DNA of 64,000 bases from contig NZ_BMMT01000017.1 of the NCBI RefSeq assembly GCF_014646075.1, positions 1 to 64,000 of the forward strand, read 5' to 3'. Origin of the DNA: Saccharopolyspora thermophila. Its GTDB lineage: Bacteria > Actinomycetota > Actinomycetes > Mycobacteriales > Pseudonocardiaceae. Shown piece after piece: positions 9,481 to 16,953 of the stretch. The position numbers were made by a program, and so were the translations under genes. Position 1 is the stretch's first letter. Each line of letters opens with the position of its first letter. The notes beneath the pieces are model-generated. The model searched no databases, had not been told where the DNA came from, and saw nothing but the letters and a program-made list of their open reading frames with translations.

Positions 9481-9939
9481 TCACTGCCGCAGTTGGTAGA
9501 CGGTCACCACCGGGGCGCGCAGCACGCGGTCGCGGTCGGCGAAGCCGACCACCTCGGTCTCGGCGACCAGACCGTCCAGCGCCGGATCGTCGGTGGGCAC
9601 CGTGCCCCCGGCCTCGTGCTGCGCCGGGTCGAACCGCATCCCGTCGGGCCGCAGCACCGAGACACCGATCCCGCTCAGCCCTTCCGACAGCCGTTCCACC
9701 ACACCGGCGCTGCGCGCGCGGTCCATGGCGTACATGCACAGCTGGATTGCCGTCGCGCGCTCGGCCAGGGCGCGGTTCAGCGGATCGGTCTCGCTGCTCA
9801 CGGCGGTCATGTCTGTCCCCAACTCTGCGTCGGCGTCCGGGGCCGCGGCAGGGCCCTCGTCCGGCTCCGACGCGCGGGGACCGAAACCGGTTCCACTATC
9901 GGGTGAATTGTTCCGGCGTCGCCAACGCATCGTGATCAC
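9481..9939 (-). CDS. GrpE-like protein of the dynamin cassette
   Basis: A 152-residue protein. Residues 1-50 are charged and disordered, and a helix follows (52-90). The C-terminal part, FDPAQHEAGGTVP then a VGFADRDRVLRAPVVTVY strand pair, resembles the beta-wing of the nucleotide-exchange factor GrpE. In GrpE that wing contacts the Hsp70 ATPase domain. GTG at 9939 overlaps the upstream dynamin stop by 4 nt, indicating translational coupling; ATG at 9930 is the alternative. No dnaK-like gene is present in the window, so the partner is unknown. Confidence 0.6.
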   Translation of the reverse strand: MITMRWRRRNNSPDSGTGFGPRASEPDEGPAAAPDADAELGTDMTAVSSETDPLNRALAERATAIQLCMYAMDRARSAGVVERLSEGLSGIGVSVLRPDGMRFDPAQHEAGGTVPTDDPALDGLVAETEVVGFADRDRVLRAPVVTVYQLRQ

Positions 9940-11477
9940 CCGGACCGGAGCTGCTGCCAGATCAGGAAGTACGCGCGGTGCACCACGTGCGCGATGCGGC
10001 TCTGCGCGGGGGTGGCGCCGAACGACGAGAACGACCGCCACCAGTTGGCCCGCTCCAGCGCGTAGTCGGTCAGCTCCTGTCGGCTACGCCCGGGCAGCCC
10101 GAGCTGCTCGGCCACGTCGTTGCTGCTGCCGACCCGCATCACCTCCTCGGTCAGGTCCGGCGGCATCGCCACCGCACCGGCCGCGACCAGCGTCAACGCC
10201 TCCAGCACGCGCAGCTGGTGCGCTTCCGGTTTGGCCAGCAGTACCTCGATGGCGTCGTGCACCCGCTGTCGTTCGCCCGGGTCGCCGGAGGCGTGCGCGA
10301 GCGCGGTCACCGAGGCCAGTGCCGCCGCGGCCTTGATTCCGTCGGCCCGTGCGCGGAACACCGTGTCCAACCGGCCGAGCACCGAGGCCAGCCCCGAGGC
10401 GTCCCGCAGCCGCCGCCGCAGCGCACCCGCGGTGATGTCCGGTTCGGCGTCGATCGCCTCCAGCGCGCAGCGGATTCCGTAGAGATCCATCCGCTCCAGC
10501 AGGCGGCTGCGGGTGCCCGCCGGGACGTCGCACTCCCAGGTGGTGAACAGGTCCGCGGACATCAGCATCGTTTCCCGGGTCGCCTCGTCCAGCTTCGCCA
10601 GGCCGCGCAGCGCCTCCGCGTCGGCGGCGGTGAACGCGCCGGACTCGGCGGTCTCCGCGAGCAGCCCGATCACCGGCAGCACGTCGGCGACCCTGGGCTT
10701 GAGCAGCTGCGCCTGCTTCTCGGCGAGCAGCGACGCCGCCTTCCACACGTCGCCGCCGGCGCCCTCCACCGAACCGGGCTCGATGGTGTCCGCCTTGTTC
10801 AGCACCGCGATCGCGTTGACCGGCCCGGCCTCCCGGCTCGCGGTCGCCGCGGTGAACGCCGCGAGCGCGTGCTCGTCGTCGGCCCGCACGCCCTGCGTCA
10901 CCACGTAGAGCACGGCCTCGGCGCCGGCGACCGCGTTGCGCGACACCGGATCCAGCTCCGAGTCCGCGGCTTCCTGCCTGGTGCCCAGCAGTTCCTCGGT
11001 GCGGGCCACCGAAGCGGCGTCCAGCGAACCGAGTCCCGGGGTGTCGATCACCGTCAGGTCACGCAGTACCGCGTTGGTCAGGTACGCCTCCAGGTGCGAC
11101 ACCGTGTCGATGTCCACGCCCAGGTCGGCCGGGATACCGCCGTCGGAGTCGAACGGCACCGCCTGCTTGGCGCCGTCGTGGAAGACCACCTCCACCCGGT
11201 CCACCGTGCCGTACTGGAACCGCGTCACCAGCCGGGTGCACTCGCCGACGTCGGTGGGGGCCACCCGCCGCCCGATCAACGCGTTGACCAGAGTGGACTT
11301 GCCGGACTTGATGCGGCCCGCAACGGCCACCTGCAGCGGCGCGGACAACCTGCGCAGGACCTCGGCGAACCCCGCCGCGGTGCGCTCGCAGACCTGCGGT
11401 TGCAGGCCGGTGCACAGGCGCGCCACAGCAGCCGACAGCGGGCCGGGCCAGTGCTGCTGCTCGGTTGCCGTACTCAA
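9936..11477 (-). CDS. Dynamin-like GTPase (IniC-type)
   Basis: A 513-residue GTPase. G1 is GRIKSGKST (residues 54-62), G3 is DTPGLGS and G4 is NKAD. The C-terminal half is helical and lacks an obvious membrane paddle, as in IniC. The start is inferred as TTG at 11477, because GAAAGGG lies just upstream and the ORF has no ATG/GTG between the upstream unrelated sequence and G1. It is first gene of the minus-strand cassette and overlaps the GrpE-like gene by 4 nt. It probably works with the second dynamin at 7557-9416 in membrane maintenance or stress tolerance. Confidence 0.85.
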   Translation of the reverse strand: MSTATEQQHWPGPLSAAVARLCTGLQPQVCERTAAGFAEVLRRLSAPLQVAVAGRIKSGKSTLVNALIGRRVAPTDVGECTRLVTRFQYGTVDRVEVVFHDGAKQAVPFDSDGGIPADLGVDIDTVSHLEAYLTNAVLRDLTVIDTPGLGSLDAASVARTEELLGTRQEAADSELDPVSRNAVAGAEAVLYVVTQGVRADDEHALAAFTAATASREAGPVNAIAVLNKADTIEPGSVEGAGGDVWKAASLLAEKQAQLLKPRVADVLPVIGLLAETAESGAFTAADAEALRGLAKLDEATRETMLMSADLFTTWECDVPAGTRSRLLERMDLYGIRCALEAIDAEPDITAGALRRRLRDASGLASVLGRLDTVFRARADGIKAAAALASVTALAHASGDPGERQRVHDAIEVLLAKPEAHQLRVLEALTLVAAGAVAMPPDLTEEVMRVGSSNDVAEQLGLPGRSRQELTDYALERANWWRSFSSFGATPAQSRIAHVVHRAYFLIWQQLRSG

Positions 11478-11711
11478 CGCCGCCCTTTCGGTGCTCGTGG
11501 CGATCTGCTGCGCGGTACATCCTGCCACGCACGGTGCACCCGTCGGGCCGTGTCGCCTGATCGGCTCCGTGCGCCGGTCGTGGAGTCCCGGCTGGCAGCG
11601 AGGTCGCGAAGGGAGCTGTTCGCATGACCTCGTCGCTTCGGCGGAGCCCGCGAAGCGTGAACTTCGCCTCCCACCAGCCACGATGGGCCCGGGGGCGGCT
11701 AGCCTGCGGTG

Positions 11712-12512
11712 GTGACCGACGCCGCGTGGAAGCCCCGACTCATCGCCCTCGACGTCGACGGGACCCTGCTGGACCCGGCCACCCAGACCATCTCCGAGAC
11801 GGTCCGCGCCGCGGTGCGCCGCGCGGCCGACGCGGGCGCCCGCATCGTCATCGCGACCGGCCGCAGCCTGCTCGGCACCATCCCGATCCTCGACGAACTC
11901 GGTCAGACCGACGGGTTCGCGCTGTGCTCCAACGGCGCCGTGCTGGTGGACGCGGCGAGCCGGGAGGTGCTGTCCGCGGCGACCTTCGACCCGGCCCCGG
12001 TGCAGCGCGACCTGGCCGCCCGCCTGCCGGGCGCCATCTTCGCGGCCGAGCGGCTCGGCAAAGGCAGCCTCGTGACCAGCACGTTCCACGAGCACGAACT
12101 GCACGGTCCGCAGCAACTGGCCACGTTGGACGAGCTGGTCGCCGAACCGGTGCCCCGGTTCATCGCGAACTGGGTGGGCCACGACCCCGCCGAACTGCAC
12201 GAGGTGCTGGCCGGGGTGGAACTCCCGTCGTGCACCGTCACCCTCGACCACTACGAGCCGTGGGTCACCGTGGTGCCGGAGGGCGTGACCAAGGGTTCGG
12301 CGCTGGAGAAGCTGCGCGCCGAACTCGGCGTGCCCGCCGAGGACACCTTCGCTGCCGGTGACGGCGACAACGACGTTCAAATGCTGCGGTGGGCCGCGCA
12401 CGGCGTGGCCATGGGGCAGGCGCCGGAGGTGGTGCGCGCCGCGGCGGAGGAGGTCACCGCGCCGGTCTCCGCCGACGGGCTGGCCGCAGCCCTGGACCGC
12501 TGGTTCCGGTGA
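11712..12512 (+). CDS. HAD superfamily hydrolase, Cof/IIB type
   Basis: A 266-residue phosphatase of the Cof-type IIB branch, which typically dephosphorylates sugar phosphates, flavin or pyridoxal phosphates. Motif I is LDVDGTLLD, motif II is ATGRS, the motif III lysine lies in GVTKGSALE and motif IV is AAGDGDNDVQML. A large C2 cap sits between motifs II and III. The second GTG of a GTG-GTG pair (11712) is preferred because TAGCCT (11700-11705) ends exactly 6 nt before it, which suggests a leaderless mRNA. Divergent from the dynamin cassette. Confidence 0.85.
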   Translation: MTDAAWKPRLIALDVDGTLLDPATQTISETVRAAVRRAADAGARIVIATGRSLLGTIPILDELGQTDGFALCSNGAVLVDAASREVLSAATFDPAPVQRDLAARLPGAIFAAERLGKGSLVTSTFHEHELHGPQQLATLDELVAEPVPRFIANWVGHDPAELHEVLAGVELPSCTVTLDHYEPWVTVVPEGVTKGSALEKLRAELGVPAEDTFAAGDGDNDVQMLRWAAHGVAMGQAPEVVRAAAEEVTAPVSADGLAAALDRWFR

Positions 12513-12681
12513 GATCTCCGGGAAAACCCCGAGGCGGTCCGCCCGGCGGCCGAGGTGCACTACGACTCGGAGCTGTCCCTGGGCCCAGCCGCGGGGCTGA
12601 TGCCCGCATCGGGCGGGCACGGGCACGTTGGTGTCGTGGCCTGGAAGGCCCTAACCGTTGTCGGCGGCAACAGGAGTGATC

Positions 12682-13629
12682 ATGATCGAGGCGATCGGCC
12701 TCACCAAGCGCTACGGCTCGAAGGTCGCGGTGCACGACCTGTCCTTCACCGTGCGGCCAGGCCGAGTGACCGGCTTCCTCGGACCCAACGGCGCGGGCAA
12801 GTCCACCACCATGCGCATGATGCTCGGGCTGGACCGGCCCACCGCGGGCGAGGTGCGGATCGACGGCAGGCGCTACGCCGAGCTGAAGCACCCGCTGCGC
12901 ACCGTGGGTGCCCTGCTCGACGCGAAGTGGGTGCACCCCAACAGGTCCGCGCGCGCCCACCTGCGCTGGATGGCGCGGTCCAACGGGATTCCGGAGCGCC
13001 GCGTCGACGAGGTGCTGGGCATGGTCGGCCTGGCGGACGTGGCGAACCGCCGCGCCGGCGGTTTCTCGCTGGGCATGTCGCAGCGGCTGGGCATCGCGGC
13101 CGCGCTGCTCGGCGACCCGAAGATCCTGGTGTTCGACGAACCGGTGAACGGGCTCGACCCGGAGGGCATCCACTGGATCCGCCGGTTCATGCAGGGCCTG
13201 GCCGCCGAGGGCCGCACCGTCTTCGTCTCCAGCCACCTGCTGTCCGAAATGGCGCTCACGGCCGAGGAACTCGTGGTGATCGGGCGCGGCGAGCTCATCG
13301 CGCAGTGCAGCACCAAGGAATTCGTCGACAACGCCGGGACGCAGGCGGTGCTGGTGCGTTCGCCGGGCGCGGCGCAGCTGCAGCAGCTCGCGAGTGACCA
13401 GGGGCTGCGGGTCCGCTCGACGGACGTCGACACCCTGCTGATCGAGGACGCCACCACCGAGCAGATCGGGGAACTTGCCGCCGAGCATCGGATCGTGCTG
13501 CACGAGTTGACCGCGCAACGCGGCTCGTTGGAGGACGCCTTCATGCGGATGACCGGCAACGCCGTCGAGTACCACACCAACCTCGGCGCCCAGGCGACCG
13601 AGCTGACCACCTCGGGGGTGGCCCGATGA
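12682..13629 (+). CDS. ABC transporter ATP-binding protein
   Basis: A 315-residue ATPase of the DrrA/CcmA-type exporters. Walker A is GPNGAGKST, the signature is FSLGMSQ, Walker B is ILVFDEP and the switch histidine lies in SSHLLSEM. The C-terminal extension (about 215-315) is typical of single-domain exporters. The ATG at 12682 follows AGGAG (12672-12676). It overlaps the permease gene by 4 nt (ATGA), so the two form one operon. Substrate unknown; lantibiotic-, bacitracin- or lipid-export relatives share this layout. Confidence 0.88.
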   Translation: MIEAIGLTKRYGSKVAVHDLSFTVRPGRVTGFLGPNGAGKSTTMRMMLGLDRPTAGEVRIDGRRYAELKHPLRTVGALLDAKWVHPNRSARAHLRWMARSNGIPERRVDEVLGMVGLADVANRRAGGFSLGMSQRLGIAAALLGDPKILVFDEPVNGLDPEGIHWIRRFMQGLAAEGRTVFVSSHLLSEMALTAEELVVIGRGELIAQCSTKEFVDNAGTQAVLVRSPGAAQLQQLASDQGLRVRSTDVDTLLIEDATTEQIGELAAEHRIVLHELTAQRGSLEDAFMRMTGNAVEYHTNLGAQATELTTSGVAR

Positions 13630-14351
13630 CCCTGCTCGCGGTCGAGCGCATCAAGCTGTTCTCCACCCGCTCGCCGTGGTGGTGCGCGTTCCTCGCCCTC
13701 GCGCTGACCATCGGTTTCGCCGCGATGTTCGCCCACTACTCCGACCAGCCGATGTCGGTGTCGCAGACGCAGGTCGGCTACCGGTTCGGGCTGATGGTCG
13801 TGCTGGTGCTGGCGGCGCTGTCGATCACCACTGAGTACCGCTTCGGCACGATCCGCGCGACGTTCCAGGCGGTGCCCAACCGCACCGCCGCGCTGCTGGC
13901 CAAGACGGTGGTCGTTGCGGTGGTGGCGCTGGTCATCGGCGAGGCGGCGGCGTTCGGTTCGCTGGGTGTGGCGGGTGTGCTCTCGCCGGACTCCGACTTG
14001 GCGCTGCGCACTCTGGACGACTGGCGGCAGGTCGCCGGCGTCGGCGTGGTGTTCGCGATCAGTGCCGTGCTGGCCGTCGCGGTCGGCGCGCTGCTGCGGC
14101 AGACCGCCGGTGCGGTGGCGCTCCTGCTGCTGTGGCCGCTGCTGGTGGAGAGCCTGGTGGGCCTGGTCCCGGGGATCGGCGACGAGCTGCGCGAGTGGAT
14201 GCCGTTCATCGCGGTCGGCCACTTCCTCGCCGGCTCGGCCGGTGACACCGCGGTGCCCTACGGCCCGTGGGGCGGCCTGGCCTACTTCGCCGCGGTCGCC
14301 GTCGGCCTGTGGGTGGTCGCGCTGGTCGTCCTGCGGCGGCGGGACGCCTGA
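13626..14351 (+). CDS. ABC-2 type transporter permease
   Basis: A 241-residue polytopic protein with about six hydrophobic helices, for example near residues 15-35, 55-75, 96-120, 138-160, 168-190 and 212-235. It pairs with the overlapping ATPase. The motif STRSPWWCAFLALALT at the first helix and TTEYRFGTIRATFQAVP after the second are typical of ABC-2 permeases in antimicrobial-resistance exporters. Translationally coupled via ATGA. Confidence 0.8.
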   Translation: MTLLAVERIKLFSTRSPWWCAFLALALTIGFAAMFAHYSDQPMSVSQTQVGYRFGLMVVLVLAALSITTEYRFGTIRATFQAVPNRTAALLAKTVVVAVVALVIGEAAAFGSLGVAGVLSPDSDLALRTLDDWRQVAGVGVVFAISAVLAVAVGALLRQTAGAVALLLLWPLLVESLVGLVPGIGDELREWMPFIAVGHFLAGSAGDTAVPYGPWGGLAYFAAVAVGLWVVALVVLRRRDA

Positions 14352-14748
14352 CCAGCGGTGTTGATCTCGGCGGCCAACCTTTCATGATCAACTAGGGAAA
14401 TCCCCAGTTGGGCGAGGGGATAGCAAAACGTTACCCGGCCCGGCCGAGAGTCTCATCACGTCAACCGATAGGATCCGTGTCAAGATCGAGCCGCAGCCGT
14501 AGCCCGCGGGGCACGCCACCTGTGGTCCGCAGCGTCCGTAGCGTCCGCAGTGGACGTCGTGCGAGGTCTGGTGGTTCGCGGTCGACCGGCACAACCAGAA
14601 CGACCGACTGCAACAGCGCTCGGGGGCGCCGGCGGTCGGGACGGGGGAGGGCCCCGGGCTGTCATTCGGGGGATGGCCCGGGGCCCTGTGCTTCGTGCTT
14701 TCCGTGGTCGCGGCTTCGCCTGACTCCCATCTCGAAGTGTCGTTCAGG
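14352..14748. other. Gene-free stretch with a strong palindrome
   Basis: About 400 nt without a convincing gene. A 7-bp repeat GTTGATC/GATCAAC (14360-14392) follows the permease stop. TAGGAT (14469-14474) could be a plus-strand -10 element without a matching -35. AGGGCCCCGGGC (14648-14659) and GCCCGGGGCCCT (14676-14687) form a 12-bp hairpin. A transcribed small RNA between the -10 and the hairpin is possible but unsupported. Confidence 0.3.
14648..14687. terminator. 12-bp hairpin downstream of the stress-protein gene
   Basis: The perfect arms AGGGCCCCGGGC and GCCCGGGGCCCT enclose a 16-nt loop about 60 nt after the stop codon of the minus-strand universal stress gene. No T-run on either side. 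Confidence 0.5.
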
Positions 14749-15216
14749 TCACACTGCGGGGCGGACCACGAGGACCGAGCAGCTCGCGTGGCGGACGCAC
14801 TGCTCCGCCACCGAGCCCAGCATCAGGCCCGCGAAACCTCCTCGGCCCCGGTGGCCGACCACCAGAAGGTCCGCTCCCTTCGATGCCGACAGCAGCGCCT
14901 GCGGAGACGGCGAGTGCACCACATGGATGCGCACGTCGAGCCCCGGGTGGTCGCCGAGCTTGGCCGCCACGATGCGCTCCGTGTCCTCTCGGACCGTCTC
15001 GTGGAACTGGCTCATGCTCGGCACCGCGTTCGGCGGGCAGTCCGCCGGTCGCGGCGCGGTTCGGATGCTCCACGCCCGCACCACGTGCAGGATCGCGTTG
15101 CGGAGCTTGGCCTCCTCGGCCGCGGCCACCAGCGCGCGCAGTGACGAGGCTGAGTTGTCCACCCCGACCACGACACCGCCGTCGATCTCCACTCGTTGGA
15201 TCGTCTGGTCTGCCAC
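14749..15216 (-). CDS. Universal stress protein (UspA family)
   Basis: A 155-residue single-domain Usp. The N-terminal strand is VVVGVDNSASSLRAL. The ATP-binding loop is VVGHRGRGGFAGLMLGSV with the G-x2-G-x-G-G pattern. These make it an ATP-binding type that usually responds to hypoxia, starvation or redox stress. GTG at 15216 was selected because GGAG lies 7 nt upstream; the frame runs to 15279. A degenerate DosR-like box lies 75 nt before the start. Confidence 0.9.
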   Translation of the reverse strand: MADQTIQRVEIDGGVVVGVDNSASSLRALVAAAEEAKLRNAILHVVRAWSIRTAPRPADCPPNAVPSMSQFHETVREDTERIVAAKLGDHPGLDVRIHVVHSPSPQALLSASKGADLLVVGHRGRGGFAGLMLGSVAEQCVRHASCSVLVVRPAV

Positions 15217-15290
15217 TCCTTCACTCCATCCCCCAGGGGCCCGGTTGTCGAGCCGACGGGCGGTCGACCCACCGAACACGTTGCGAACCT

Positions 15291-15304
15291 GTGACTTTGG
15301 ACAC
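15291..15304 (-). promoter_or_regulatory. Degenerate DosR/DevR-like box
   Basis: GTGACTTTGGACAC matches 9 of the 12 fixed positions of the mycobacterial dormancy-regulator palindrome GGGACTTNNGTCCC. It sits 75 nt before a universal stress gene, a common DosR target. A second dyad, GACACA/TGTGTC, follows at 15300-15322. Assignment is speculative. Confidence 0.25.
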
Positions 15305-15449
15305 AGTTAGCTTCATTGTGTCATTCTTCGGTCGCGCTGTGGTAAGGCATGAGTAGGGATGTCCCGAACCAGCGCCGCTTGGGGGCATGCGTTGGCCGTG
15401 GGCGAGTTCTCTGGGCTCGCAACTTTCTCAACAGCAGAGGGGTGAGCCG

Positions 15450-15998
15450 ATGGTGCGTTCGACGGAAGGTTCCGCAGAAGCACGTGCGGTGGACGAGGTA
15501 CAGCTCGAACCCGTGCCCCGGCTGGAGTGGTCACTGGCGACCGACGTTCACCCACCCGCGCTCGAGGCCGCCCGACCCGCCTCGTTGCGCCGCAGCTGGA
15601 TCCACACCGCCCCCGAGCAGCAGGTCCTGGAGTTGTTCCGCAAGCTCAACGGCGCGAAGCGCCGGCTGCCCGCGCCGTGGTGGCTGCGGGCCCTGGACCG
15701 CGGCGAGATCCCGTCGCGCGACGCCGCCTTCGAGATCGAGGACGAGGTGCACGCCGTGCTCGGCAACCGGCCCGGCTGGGTCTTCGTGCCCTGGGCCGGC
15801 GCCGGCGAGGCCGGGTACTGGGAGTACGCCCCATCCGACCGGGCACCCATGCGGATGCCGACCACCGTGGTACTCACCGACCAGCACCCGGGCTGGTTGA
15901 ACGTGGTCCCCGCGCACGGTGACACCGAACCGGTCCCGGTGCCGGTGAAGGGTGTCGCGGGCCTGGTCGCGCTGTTGCCGCAGATCGAAGCCTGGTAG
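15450..15998 (+). CDS. Conserved hypothetical protein next to trmB
   Basis: A 182-residue soluble protein I cannot place in a known family. Residues 45-80 form an amphipathic region (QQVLELFRKLNGAKRRLPAP). A conserved-looking centre has Trp- and Pro-rich segments such as GWVFVPWAGAGEAGYWEY (about 111-128), and an Asp/Pro-rich C-terminus ends in QIEAW. The ATG at 15450 follows GAGGGGTGA; the frame itself opens at 15387. It ends 47 nt before trmB on the same strand and may be co-transcribed. Confidence 0.65.
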   Translation: MVRSTEGSAEARAVDEVQLEPVPRLEWSLATDVHPPALEAARPASLRRSWIHTAPEQQVLELFRKLNGAKRRLPAPWWLRALDRGEIPSRDAAFEIEDEVHAVLGNRPGWVFVPWAGAGEAGYWEYAPSDRAPMRMPTTVVLTDQHPGWLNVVPAHGDTEPVPVPVKGVAGLVALLPQIEAW

Positions 15999-16045
15999 CA
16001 CCTCGCCGGTCGGCGCGGTGGCCCCGTTTGCGATACTGGGACCCT

Positions 16046-16759
16046 GTGAATGCCTCTGACCAGCAGGTTCCGTTCCGCCGTACCGTCGTCAGCTATGTCC
16101 AGCGCGGCGAGCGCATGACGGTGGGCCAGCAGCGGGCCTGGGACCGCCACTGGGCCGAGCTGGGCACCGAGGTGACCGCGCTGCCGGAGGGGCCGCTGGA
16201 CGTGGACGCCTGGTTCGGGCGGTCCGCGCCGGTGGTGTTGGAGATCGGCTCCGGCATGGGCGAGACCACCGCGCAGCTGGCGGCCGCGCAGCCCGAGGTC
16301 AACTACCTGGCGGTCGAGGTCTACAAGCCGGGTCTGGCGCAGCTGATGTTGCGGGCCGAGAAGCTCGGGGTCACCAACCTCCGGCTGCTGCGGGGCGACG
16401 CGATCGTGCTGCTGCGCGACCACATCGCGCCGGAGTCGCTGGCCGAGGTCCGCATCTACTTTCCCGACCCGTGGCCGAAGAAGCGCCACCACAAGCGCCG
16501 CCTGGTGCAGAGCGGATCCGTGGCGCTGATCGCGTCCCGTCTCGCGCCGGGCGGTGTCCTGCACCTCGCGACGGACTGGGAGAACTACGCCGAGCAGATG
16601 CTGGAGGTCTGCGAGGCCGAACCGAAGCTGCGCAACCGCTACGCCGACGAGCCGGGCGGTTGGGCGCCGCGGCCCGACTGGCGGCCGATCACCAAGTTCG
16701 AGAACCGCGCGCACGACGAGGGCCGCATCGTGCACGACCTCATCTTCGAACGGGTCTGA
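16046..16759 (+). CDS. trmB: tRNA (guanine-N7-)-methyltransferase
   Basis: A 237-residue SAM-dependent enzyme that methylates G46 in tRNA variable loops. SAM motif I is VVLEIGSGMGETT. The family signature RIYFPDPWPKKRHHKRRLV is complete. The GTG at 16046 is preferred to TTG at 16028: it lacks a Shine-Dalgarno, but GATACT (16032-16037) lies 8 nt upstream, fitting a leaderless message. A short hairpin follows the stop. Confidence 0.95.
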   Translation: MNASDQQVPFRRTVVSYVQRGERMTVGQQRAWDRHWAELGTEVTALPEGPLDVDAWFGRSAPVVLEIGSGMGETTAQLAAAQPEVNYLAVEVYKPGLAQLMLRAEKLGVTNLRLLRGDAIVLLRDHIAPESLAEVRIYFPDPWPKKRHHKRRLVQSGSVALIASRLAPGGVLHLATDWENYAEQMLEVCEAEPKLRNRYADEPGGWAPRPDWRPITKFENRAHDEGRIVHDLIFERV

Positions 16760-16769
16760 CGCGTCCTCT

Positions 16770-16790
16770 GTGGACTCGCTGAGAGTCCAC
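16770..16790 (+). terminator. Short hairpin after trmB
   Basis: GTGGACTC (16770-16777) pairs with GAGTCCAC (16783-16790) across a 5-nt loop, 10 nt after the trmB stop. It is followed by TCTGTC, a weak T-rich segment. Confidence 0.55.
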
Positions 16791-16953
16791 TCTGTCGAGT
16801 CCGCTCCAATGGAGGATCAAGAGTGGGCGAGTGCGTGTCGACGGTGATTGCGGCGGGTCGCTCGCCACCTGATCGGGCCTCGTGGCCTCACCGGTAAGAA
16901 CAAGCGCGCCGGGAGTGACGCGTGAGCGGCGATCGCGACTACTTTTCCGGCCC

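Noticed and set aside
9978-11627. 549-codon plus-strand frame opposite the dynamin gene
   Set aside because: Composition is Arg/Gln/Gly low complexity; the opposite strand has complete GTPase motifs.
14388-14594. 68-codon Cys-rich minus-strand frame
   Set aside because: No ribosome site or promoter, and the cysteines arise from a repeated GCGTCCGTA-type sequence; not convincing as a gene.
14541-15144. Plus-strand frame through the 14.4-15.1 kb gap with a Trp-Trp-rich piece
   Set aside because: No start codon before the interesting part, and it continues as an antisense shadow of the universal stress gene.
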